The notes beneath the pieces are model-generated. The model saw only the letters and a program-made list of their open reading frames with translations. It was not told where the DNA came from and did no database searches. 64,000 nucleotides of DNA from Rhizobium bangladeshense (lineage in GTDB: Bacteria > Pseudomonadota > Alphaproteobacteria > Rhizobiales > Rhizobiaceae). The stretch is from NCBI RefSeq assembly GCF_001662075.1, contig NZ_LYPL01000013.1, forward strand, positions 62,001-126,000. Reading direction: 5' to 3'. Positions 43,316 to 50,752 of the stretch are shown in pieces (the first letter of the stretch is position 1; the number at the start of each line of letters is the position of its first letter). The position numbers and the translations under genes are program-made.

Positions 43316-44389
43316 ATGACCAGGAAATTGCGCGTCGGCGTCATCGGCGCAGGCATTGCCGCGCGGCATCTGACCGGCTTCGGCTGGAACAAAGATCTTT
43401 TCGACGTTGCAGTGCTCTGCTCGCTCGATGAGGACCGCGGCAAAGCGCTGTGCGAAGAGTTCGCCATCAACGAATATACGCAGGACGCAGACTCGCTGTT
43501 TGCCCGCGACGATCTCGACATCATCGATATTTCGACGCCGCCGAGCTCGCATTTCGAGCTTTGCCGCAAGGGCATCGAATCCGGCAAGCACGTGATCTGC
43601 GAGAAGCCGCTCTTCGGCTCGATCGCCGAGGTCGACGAGATGGAGCGCATCCTTGCCCGTTTCCCCGGCAGGAAGCTGATGCCGATCTTCCAGTATCGCT
43701 ACGGTTCCGGCCTGCAGAAGCTGAAGCTGCTGATCGAAAGCGGTCTGGCCGGCAAGCCGTTCCTGACGACGATCGAGACCCATTGGTGGCGCGGCCCGGA
43801 TTATTACGCCGTGCCGTGGCGCGGCAAATGGGCGAGCGAGCTCGGCGGCGGCCTTCTCGGCCATGCGATCCACGCTCATGACATGCTGAATTACGTGCAT
43901 GGCCCCTGTGCCGAGGTGTTTTCCTATGGGGCGACGCTGGTCAACCCGATCGAGGTCGAGGATACGGCCGCGCTTTCAGTGAAGATGCAGAACGGTTCTC
44001 TGGCGACGCTGTCGATGACGCTCGGCTCGCGCAAGGAGATCTCGCGGCTGCGTTTTTGCTTCAGCGATCTTGTCGCCGAAAGCATTCTCGAACCCTATAC
44101 GATGGGCCGCGATCCCTGGGTGTTCACGGCAGGAAACGAGGAGCATCAGGCGAAGATCGACGCGGCGCTTTCCGCCTATGTACCGGGCGAAGACGGCTAT
44201 ACCCGCCAATTCGAGCTCTTCCACCAGGCGATCATCGAGGACAAGGACCCGCCCGTGACGCTGGAGGATGCCCGCAATTCGCTGGAGTTGGTGACAGCCG
44301 CTTATTTCTCGCAGCGCACCGGCAAGCCGACACCGATGCCGATCGCCGCCGATCACCCGCTCTACCGCTCCTGGCTTCCGCAGGAATAA
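43316..44389 (+). CDS. Gfo/Idh/MocA family oxidoreductase
   Basis: A 357-residue NAD(P)-dependent sugar or polyol dehydrogenase. The N-terminal RVGVIGAGIAARHL is a canonical nucleotide-binding loop, CEKPLFG is the lysine-bearing EKP motif, and GGGLLGHAIHAHDML supplies the catalytic histidines. GAGGAGG just before ATG 43316 decides the start. It is translationally close to the preceding dehydrogenase, so the two probably act on the same or successive intermediates. The substrate is unknown. Confidence 0.88.
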   Translation: MTRKLRVGVIGAGIAARHLTGFGWNKDLFDVAVLCSLDEDRGKALCEEFAINEYTQDADSLFARDDLDIIDISTPPSSHFELCRKGIESGKHVICEKPLFGSIAEVDEMERILARFPGRKLMPIFQYRYGSGLQKLKLLIESGLAGKPFLTTIETHWWRGPDYYAVPWRGKWASELGGGLLGHAIHAHDMLNYVHGPCAEVFSYGATLVNPIEVEDTAALSVKMQNGSLATLSMTLGSRKEISRLRFCFSDLVAESILEPYTMGRDPWVFTAGNEEHQAKIDAALSAYVPGEDGYTRQFELFHQAIIEDKDPPVTLEDARNSLELVTAAYFSQRTGKPTPMPIAADHPLYRSWLPQE

Positions 44390-44433
44390 CAGGCGGCTCC
44401 CGGGCTGTGAGCGAAAGGGAAGGGCGATGCTTT

Positions 44434-44455
44434 GGCCTCGGATCATTCCGAGGCC
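44434..44455. terminator. bidirectional terminator hairpin
   Basis: GGCCTCGGA (44434-44442) and TCCGAGGCC (44447-44455) form a perfect 9-bp stem with a TCAT loop between a plus-strand dehydrogenase and a minus-strand acetyltransferase gene. Confidence 0.6.
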
Positions 44456-44468
44456 GGCTTCGGCACAG

Positions 44469-44996
44469 TCAAACGGAGGATGTTGGACGGCGTTCGACAC
44501 CCACTCTGAAACGCTTCTTGATCCGGTCGACCGGTGTTCCATCCAGAAGCGGAACCTGGACGAGCCTGTCATAGGGCTCGAAGCCCATCTTGGCGTAATA
44601 GGCAAGTCCGCCGATATTGTCGGCGCGAATGGTCGCATTGATGAATTTAAGCCCGAGCGCTTCGGCGGCTGCCCGCGTCGCCGGAAAAAGGGCGCTCCCG
44701 GCGCCGGAAATCCTCGGGCTCATGCGGGCAAATGTTGCGATATCGGCATAACCCTTCGGCGGATCGCCGTGCACGCTCAACGACTGAAAGCCGACAAGCG
44801 ACCGATCATGCTCGGCGACATGGCAGACAAGGGGAAACTCACCGTCGATGAACCAGTCTGCGAATTCCGCGGCCGTAAGCGGCGTCTCGAGCGCGGTTGT
44901 TCCACCGGCCAGGATGATCTCGTTCAGGAGACCGCACAGTTCCTCCGCGTCGGCGGCTACCGCTCTTCGAACATGCATTGCTTTGGGTCGCTCCAT
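44469..44996 (-). CDS. GNAT-family N-acetyltransferase
   Basis: A 175-residue acetyltransferase. The profile with NATIRADNIGGLAYYAKMGFEPYDRL resembles phosphinothricin/methionine-sulfoximine acetyltransferases of the Pat type. It would acetylate a small amine using acetyl-CoA. The start may be ATG 44996 or the internal ATG 44978; MHVRRAVAADAEEL fits the family N-terminus better, but no ribosome site decides. It is isolated between two plus-strand genes. Confidence 0.75.
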   Translation of the reverse strand: MERPKAMHVRRAVAADAEELCGLLNEIILAGGTTALETPLTAAEFADWFIDGEFPLVCHVAEHDRSLVGFQSLSVHGDPPKGYADIATFARMSPRISGAGSALFPATRAAAEALGLKFINATIRADNIGGLAYYAKMGFEPYDRLVQVPLLDGTPVDRIKKRFRVGVERRPTSSV

Positions 44997-45133
44997 CTCT
45001 CAATCGGCAGCCTAGCCGATGGCCGCGATGGAGCACAAGCCACCCGTCTGCCGCCCCCAGCAATCTTCGCTCACCCTTGAAATTCCAGGGCCGTCGATGA
45101 AATTTCTCGCAAACGGAACAGAAAGAAGCACCC

Positions 45134-45529
45134 ATGCTAAAATCCTTCGAGCATGTCGGCATGACGGTCAGCGATATGGACCGCGCGGTCGACTTCTATT
45201 GCGGCCTGCTCGGCCTGCGCCTGCATCTGCGCAAGATGATGGCCGACGGCTCTCAGGTCGCCTTTCTCGACGCCGGCGGCAGCATGCTTGAAATTTTTGC
45301 GCCGGCGGGTGGTGCGGGGAGGGCGGTAGATGTGCCGGACGATACCGCCGGCCTGCGCCACCTGACCTTCCTGTTCGAAAATGTCGCGGAGACCTTCGCT
45401 CGTCTCGAAAGAGCCGGCGTCGAGATCAAAGAACGGCCGCGTCTGGCTGTTAACGCCGAAGTGCTGCACAAGGTCGCTTTCCTGCGCGATCCCGATGGAA
45501 TTCAGATAGAACTCGCTGAAAAAAGATAA
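45134..45529 (+). CDS. VOC family protein (glyoxalase I-like)
   Basis: A 131-residue single-domain vicinal-oxygen-chelate protein. The expected metal ligands are seen: H near residue 7 (SFEHVGMTV), E in SMLEIF, H in LRHLTF and E in QIELAE. This set fits lactoylglutathione lyase, methylmalonyl-CoA epimerase or ring-cleaving dioxygenase-like members. AAGAAGCACCC precedes the ATG. It stands convergent with an AraC regulator. With bhbA only 4 kb away an epimerase role is imaginable, but nothing in the sequence decides. Confidence 0.82.
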   Translation: MLKSFEHVGMTVSDMDRAVDFYCGLLGLRLHLRKMMADGSQVAFLDAGGSMLEIFAPAGGAGRAVDVPDDTAGLRHLTFLFENVAETFARLERAGVEIKERPRLAVNAEVLHKVAFLRDPDGIQIELAEKR

Positions 45530-45564
45530 CGCGGCGCTTGCAGGACAGCCGAGGCGGACATGAT

Positions 45565-46485
45565 TCAATTGCGGAAGGCGCCGGCGGGCATCGTCGTCAC
45601 CAGCCTGATATCGCGCCGGAAATCCGACGGCGACATGCCGGCGATGTGGCGGAAGGATTTGTTGAAGGCGCTGATCGAGCCGAAACCGCTGTCCATCGCC
45701 ACCTGCAGCACGTTGGCGCCCTCGCTCATCAGCATCGCCTGAGCGCGCGACAGCCTGAGCAGCGTCACATATTTGCTGAGCGTCATGCCGGTCGATCGCT
45801 TGAACAGGTTCATCGCATATTTCGGATGCAGGTCGGCGGCGCGAGCGATGTCGACCGAATCGATGTCCTGCAGGAAATTGGCAGCGATGAAATCGCACAT
45901 GCGCGCGACGCTGCGCGAGGAATGCGGATGCGGCTGGTCGCCTTCAAGACTGGTGGTCGTCTTCGACGTCGCCATCGAGTAGGGTTCGAGCGCAATGCGC
46001 TCGATGCGCAGCAGCAGTTCGTCGACGGCGTGCTGGGCCTTGGCGGAATCGCCTGAATTGGAGTAGCGGACCCAGCGGGCGAAGTTTTCTCTGTCGGCGG
46101 CATCGGTCGCCGACGTCAGCAGCGTCTCGCCCTTCATCAGCCGGCTGGAAATGCTGATCGGCAGACGCAGCCGGAAGAAATAGACCAGCGGCAGATGGGC
46201 CCCTGCATAGAGCGAATCATCCGAGGATTCGTCCATCTGATGCGGCTGGCCACCCCAGAAAAGGCACATCTGGCCGGCGTTCAGCCGAAATTCGTGATCG
46301 TTCATGCGGTAGTGCACGGTGCCGCGAATCACATAATTGACCTCGACCTGCGCGTGCCAGTGCGGCATGGCCATGATGGGCGGGTGGGCATGAAACATCT
46401 GCAGCGCCGTCGGCGAACCCTCGATGCTGCTTGCGCCGGGCTGATAGATTGCACGCGTACCGACCTTACTTTCCGCCAAATCCAT
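45565..46485 (-). CDS. AraC-family transcriptional regulator
   Basis: A 306-residue AraC regulator. The N-terminal half is a cupin-like sugar-sensing domain (MPHWHAQVEVNYVIRGTVHYRM), and the C-terminal half holds two helix-turn-helix motifs (DIARAADLHPKYAMNLFKRSTG and LQVAMDSGFGSISAFNKSFRHIAGMSPSDFRRD). It is divergent from a carbohydrate ABC importer operon with 86 bases between, so it very likely controls that operon. The inducer would be the imported sugar. Confidence 0.9.
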   Translation of the reverse strand: MDLAESKVGTRAIYQPGASSIEGSPTALQMFHAHPPIMAMPHWHAQVEVNYVIRGTVHYRMNDHEFRLNAGQMCLFWGGQPHQMDESSDDSLYAGAHLPLVYFFRLRLPISISSRLMKGETLLTSATDAADRENFARWVRYSNSGDSAKAQHAVDELLLRIERIALEPYSMATSKTTTSLEGDQPHPHSSRSVARMCDFIAANFLQDIDSVDIARAADLHPKYAMNLFKRSTGMTLSKYVTLLRLSRAQAMLMSEGANVLQVAMDSGFGSISAFNKSFRHIAGMSPSDFRRDIRLVTTMPAGAFRN

Positions 46486-46571
46486 ATTCCCTTTTTAGGA
46501 GACAGCCGCTCCCTTGCGGATAGTCTAACCGCGTTCGTGAAAGATCGGCAATTGAAAAGGGAGGATTTTCA

Positions 46572-47846
46572 ATGCGCTTCAAACTTCTCGCTGCGACCGC
46601 AGCTGTTGCACTGCTTGCTTCCGGCTCCGCCTTCGCGCAGTCGGCCAATCTGACCATCTGGAGCTGGAACGTCGCCGCGTCGGCATTGAAATCCACGCTG
46701 CCGGGCTTCAACAAACAATATCCCGACATCAAGATCACCGTCGAGGACCTCGGAAACAGCCAGGTCTTCGACAAGACGCTTGCAGCCTGCGCTGCCGGCG
46801 GCGACGGCCTGCCCGACATTGTCAGCATCGAGAATTTCGAAGCTGAAATCTTCTGGAGCCGTTTCCCGGATTGCTTCGCCAATCTGAAAGAGCTCGGCTA
46901 CACCGCCGATATTCAGGCGAAATTCCCTGACTTCAAGCGCACCGAACTCGAGGTCGGCGATGTTGCTTATGCCATGCCGTGGGATTCCGGCCCCGTCGCC
47001 GTTTTCTATCGCCGTGATTTCTACGAGAAGGCCGGCGTCGATCCGAGCACGATCAGCACCTGGGACGATTTCATCGCCGCCGGCAAGAAGATCTCGGCCG
47101 CCAATCCCGGTGTCGTGATGGCGCAGGCCGATTTTAACGGCGACAGCGAATGGTTCCGCATGATCGCCAACGAGCAGGGCTGCGGCTATTTCTCGACCGA
47201 CGGCCAGAACATCACCATCAACCAGCCGGCCTGCGTCGCTGCGCTGCAGAAGGTGAAGGAGATGAAGGATGCCGGCACGCTGACGTCCGCCAACTGGGAC
47301 GAGAAGATCCAGGCCAACACGGCCGGCAAAGCGGCAAGCCAGCTCTATGGCGGCTGGTATGAAGGCACCGTGCGCTCGACCTCTCCCGATCTCAAGGGAA
47401 AATGGGGCGTTTACAGAATGCCGAGCCTGACGGCCGACGGTCCCCATGCCGCCAATCTCGGCGGTTCGTCGCTCGCCATCTCGGCGGCCTCGGCAAACAA
47501 GGAGGCGGCCTGGAAATTCGTCAACTACGCCCTTGGTACGACCGAGGGTCAGGTCACCATGCTGAAGGAATTCGGCCTGGTTCCGTCGCTGCTTTCTGCT
47601 GAAAAGGATCCCTTCGTCAACGAGCCGCAGCCCTATTGGGGCGGTCAGAAAGTCTGGGCCGATATCCTCGCGACACTGCCGAAGATCGTGCCGAGCCGCG
47701 GCACCGCCTTCCAGAGTGATGCCGAGGGCATCTTCAGGGCAACGCAGGCAAAATTCTTCGCCGGCGGCTATCCCGATGCGAAGGCGGCTCTCGACGACGC
47801 CGCCAACCAGATCGCTTCGGCAACCGGACTTCCTATCGCGCAATGA
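46572..47846 (+). CDS. carbohydrate ABC transporter binding protein
   Basis: A 424-residue family 1 solute-binding protein with signal peptide MRFKLLAATAAVALLASGSAFAQ and the typical WSWNVAASALKSTLPGFNKQYPDIKITVED start of the mature domain. It should bind a sugar or polyol in the periplasm. GGGAGGA lies before the ATG. It is first in an importer operon (permeases, ATPase and fused oxidoreductase follow). A GC-rich stem-loop eight bases after its stop probably keeps its expression above the others. Confidence 0.9.
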   Translation: MRFKLLAATAAVALLASGSAFAQSANLTIWSWNVAASALKSTLPGFNKQYPDIKITVEDLGNSQVFDKTLAACAAGGDGLPDIVSIENFEAEIFWSRFPDCFANLKELGYTADIQAKFPDFKRTELEVGDVAYAMPWDSGPVAVFYRRDFYEKAGVDPSTISTWDDFIAAGKKISAANPGVVMAQADFNGDSEWFRMIANEQGCGYFSTDGQNITINQPACVAALQKVKEMKDAGTLTSANWDEKIQANTAGKAASQLYGGWYEGTVRSTSPDLKGKWGVYRMPSLTADGPHAANLGGSSLAISAASANKEAAWKFVNYALGTTEGQVTMLKEFGLVPSLLSAEKDPFVNEPQPYWGGQKVWADILATLPKIVPSRGTAFQSDAEGIFRATQAKFFAGGYPDAKAALDDAANQIASATGLPIAQ

Positions 47847-47854
47847 ATGACGAT

Positions 47855-47880
47855 GCCGGGCGCCCGAAGCGCCCGGCTTT
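47855..47880 (+). terminator. stem-loop after the sugar-binding-protein gene
   Basis: GCCGGGCGC (47855-47863) pairs with GCGCCCGGC (47869-47877), followed by TTT. It starts 8 bases after the stop and precedes the permease genes of the same operon. Confidence 0.6.
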
Positions 47881-47928
47881 CCCCGGTTTGCAACGCGGCT
47901 GGTCATTCGTTCGTAAGGAGGAGGCTCG

Positions 47929-48789
47929 ATGCCGTTCAGAACCCGGAGCGCCTATGCGTTCCTCGCCCCCTATCTGCTGATCTTTGCCACCTTCTGGGTC
48001 TGGCCGATCATCAATTCGTTCTTGATTTCCTTTCAGAACACGCGCATCAACCCGTGGAAATACAGCTTCCAGGCCAATTGGGGCCGGCTCTTTTACGATC
48101 CGGCCTTCTATAATGCTCTTTACAACACGCTGATCATCCTGGTGATCCAGGTGCCCGTGATGATCGCGCTGGCGACGGTCATGGCCGTCATGCTCAATTC
48201 GCCGCTGTTGAAAGCGCGCCCGCTTTTCCGTTTCGCCTTCTTCGCACCTGTCGTCGTCGGCGAGGTCGCTTATGCGGCCGTCTTTCGGCTGATGTTCAGC
48301 CTCGATTTCGGCATCATCAACAAGATGATTTCAGCGGTTGGCTTCAGCCCGATCTCCTGGTTCGACAACGCCAATGCTGCGATGGCAGTGATCATCCTCG
48401 CCGTCACATGGCGCTGGGCGGGCTATAACGCCATCATCATCCTTGCCGGCCTGCAGGCCATTCCCGACGATGTCTACGAGGCGGCGACGCTCGACCGGGT
48501 GAGCAAGGTGCAGCAATTCTTCCACATCACCCTGCCGCTCCTGAAACCGATCATCCTCTTCTGTGTGGTGCTCTCGGTGATCGGCACCATGCAGCTCTTC
48601 ACCGAACCCTTCCTCATCACCAATCGCGGCGGTCCGGGCGGCGGCACGGAAACACTCGGCCTCTTCCTCTATCGCCAGGGTTTCACGGCGCTGAACTTCG
48701 GTTATGCCTCGGCAATCGCCTATACGATGGCTGCTCTCGCCGTGGTGATTTCTCTTCTCAATCTCTGGATCGGGAGGGATCCGAAATGA
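47929..48789 (+). CDS. carbohydrate ABC transporter permease (MalF/UgpA type)
   Basis: A 286-residue permease with six membrane spans. The EAA loop reads IPDDVYEAATLDRVSKVQQFFHITLPLLKP. GGAGGAGG precedes ATG 47929. It pairs with the next permease, whose ATG overlaps its stop by four bases (ATGA). Substrate follows the operon and is not known. Confidence 0.92.
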   Translation: MPFRTRSAYAFLAPYLLIFATFWVWPIINSFLISFQNTRINPWKYSFQANWGRLFYDPAFYNALYNTLIILVIQVPVMIALATVMAVMLNSPLLKARPLFRFAFFAPVVVGEVAYAAVFRLMFSLDFGIINKMISAVGFSPISWFDNANAAMAVIILAVTWRWAGYNAIIILAGLQAIPDDVYEAATLDRVSKVQQFFHITLPLLKPIILFCVVLSVIGTMQLFTEPFLITNRGGPGGGTETLGLFLYRQGFTALNFGYASAIAYTMAALAVVISLLNLWIGRDPK

Positions 48790-49622
48790 AATCCAAATCG
48801 CAATCCCTTCTCGCCCGTCAGATCGCGCTGCACGCCGTGCTGGCGCCGCTGGCGCTGATCTGGCTGTTTCCGCTCTGGATGATGTTCGTCTTCTCGACAA
48901 TGCCGGACAACGGCATTTTCAGCCCAGACATCGTGCTGTGGCCGTCGACCAACTTCGTCGAGAATTTTAAGAATCTGCAGGCCGATACCGATTTCATCGG
49001 GGCAATGGTGATCTCCATCGGCGTGGCGCTCATCTATACCGTGCTCTCGGTGATGCTGACTTCGATGGCCGGCTGGGCGCTGGCGCGTTACCGTTTCGTC
49101 GGCCGCGCCGTCGTCATCGCCATCATCCTCGGCACGATCACGCTTCCCTTCTCCGTGGTCGTCATCCCGCAATTCATCATGGTGGCGCGCGAGTTCAAGC
49201 TGGCAAACACCTGGGTGGCTCTGATCGTGCCGCCGCTCTTCAATTCGCTCGGCGTCCTATTCATGCGGCAGTCCTTCTCGATGATGCCGGGCGAACTCTT
49301 CGACGCGGCCCGCGTCGAGGGCGTCAAGGAATGGCAGATCTTCCTGCGCATCGCCCTGCCGCTGGCGCGCCCGACGATGGCAGCTTTGGCGATCATTCTC
49401 TTCCTGCATTCGTGGAACAATTACCTCTGGCCGCTGCTCATCAATTCCAGACCGGGGATGATGACGGCGCCGGTGGCATTGGGAACGCTGATCGGCCTCA
49501 CCAAGGTTTCCTGGGGTGGCATCATGGCCGGCGCGGTGCTGCTGACGGCGCCGATCCTCGTCGTATTCGTGGCTCTCCAGCGCCATTTCATCGCCGGCAT
49601 CGCGGCCGGCGCAATCAAGTAA
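48786..49622 (+). CDS. carbohydrate ABC transporter permease (MalG/UgpE type)
   Basis: A 278-residue permease with six spans and the EAA loop MPGELFDAARVEGVKEWQIFLRIALPLARP. The start overlaps the end of the previous permease gene by four bases, which suggests coupled translation at a 1:1 ratio. It ends 12 bases before the ATPase gene. Confidence 0.92.
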   Translation: MKSKSQSLLARQIALHAVLAPLALIWLFPLWMMFVFSTMPDNGIFSPDIVLWPSTNFVENFKNLQADTDFIGAMVISIGVALIYTVLSVMLTSMAGWALARYRFVGRAVVIAIILGTITLPFSVVVIPQFIMVAREFKLANTWVALIVPPLFNSLGVLFMRQSFSMMPGELFDAARVEGVKEWQIFLRIALPLARPTMAALAIILFLHSWNNYLWPLLINSRPGMMTAPVALGTLIGLTKVSWGGIMAGAVLLTAPILVVFVALQRHFIAGIAAGAIK

Positions 49623-49634
49623 TCGGGGGGCCGC

Positions 49635-50717
49635 ATGGCAGAGCTTTCACTTAGCAACATCGTCAAGCGCTTCGGCGGCTTTGAGATCATCCATGGCGCC
49701 AATCTGGAGGTCAAGGACGGCGAATTCGTCGTCTTCGTCGGCCCCTCCGGCTGCGGCAAGTCCACGCTGCTCAGGATGATCGCCGGATTGGAGGATATTA
49801 CATCGGGCGAGCTTCGGATCGCCGGCAAGATCGTCAACGACGTCGAGCCGGCCGACCGCGGCATCGCCATGGTCTTCCAGTCCTATGCGCTCTATCCGCA
49901 CCTGACCGTTGAGGAGAATTTGAGCTTCGGCCTGCGCATGAACGGCAATCCGAAAGCCGACACCGAGCGTCGCGTGGGCCGTGTTGCGGAAATCCTGCAG
50001 ATCACCGAGCTGATGAAGCGCCGTCCGAAGCAGCTTTCCGGCGGCCAGCGTCAGCGTGTCGCGATCGGCCGCGCCATCGTCCGCGAACCCGAGGTTTTCC
50101 TGTTCGACGAGCCTTTGTCGAACCTCGACGCGGAACTGCGCGTGCAGATGCGCGTCGAGATCTCAAGGCTGCACAAGCAGCTCGGCACGACGATGATCTA
50201 TGTCACCCACGACCAGACGGAGGCGATGACGCTTGCCGACCGGATCGTCGTGCTCCGCGCCGGCAATATCGAACAGATCGGCGCGCCGCTTGACCTCTAC
50301 GACGATCCCGCCAACCAGTTCGTCGCCGGCTTCGTCGGCTCGCCGAAGATGAATTTTCTCAAGGCCGTGGTGGTCGAGACGCAGCCGGGCAGGGCGGTGA
50401 TCGCACTGGAAAGCGACGGCAATATGCGCCTGCCGCTGGCCATTGCCGATCCTGTCGAAGCCGGTGCGAAAGTGACGCTCGGCATCCGTCCCGAACATTT
50501 CGTCGATGCCGGCGCGGGTGACGCCGATCTTACCGTCGCTGTCGACGTTGCCGAACATCTCGGCAACACAAGCTACATCTACGCCGCCATCGGCAGCGAG
50601 CAGCTGATCATCGAGCGGCCGGAATCGCGTGTCGCCGGCAATCGCGAAACGCTGACGGTAGGCTTTCCCGCAAGCCGCACATTCCTTTTCGACGGCGCCG
50701 GCAACCGGCTTCGTTAA
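49635..50717 (+). CDS. carbohydrate ABC transporter ATPase (UgpC/MsmK type)
   Basis: A 360-residue ATPase with all canonical motifs: Walker A GPSGCGKS, signature LSGGQRQRVAIGRAI, Walker B FLFDEPLSNLDA and the H-loop histidine in YVTHDQTEAM. A TOBE domain forms the C-terminal third. The canonical motifs contrast with the altered GlpS/GlpT pair elsewhere in the window. It energises the permease pair just upstream as a homodimer. Confidence 0.93.
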   Translation: MAELSLSNIVKRFGGFEIIHGANLEVKDGEFVVFVGPSGCGKSTLLRMIAGLEDITSGELRIAGKIVNDVEPADRGIAMVFQSYALYPHLTVEENLSFGLRMNGNPKADTERRVGRVAEILQITELMKRRPKQLSGGQRQRVAIGRAIVREPEVFLFDEPLSNLDAELRVQMRVEISRLHKQLGTTMIYVTHDQTEAMTLADRIVVLRAGNIEQIGAPLDLYDDPANQFVAGFVGSPKMNFLKAVVVETQPGRAVIALESDGNMRLPLAIADPVEAGAKVTLGIRPEHFVDAGAGDADLTVAVDVAEHLGNTSYIYAAIGSEQLIIERPESRVAGNRETLTVGFPASRTFLFDGAGNRLR

Positions 50718-50752
50718 ACCCCTCCCAAGGCAGAAAGACGAAAGAGGTTTTC

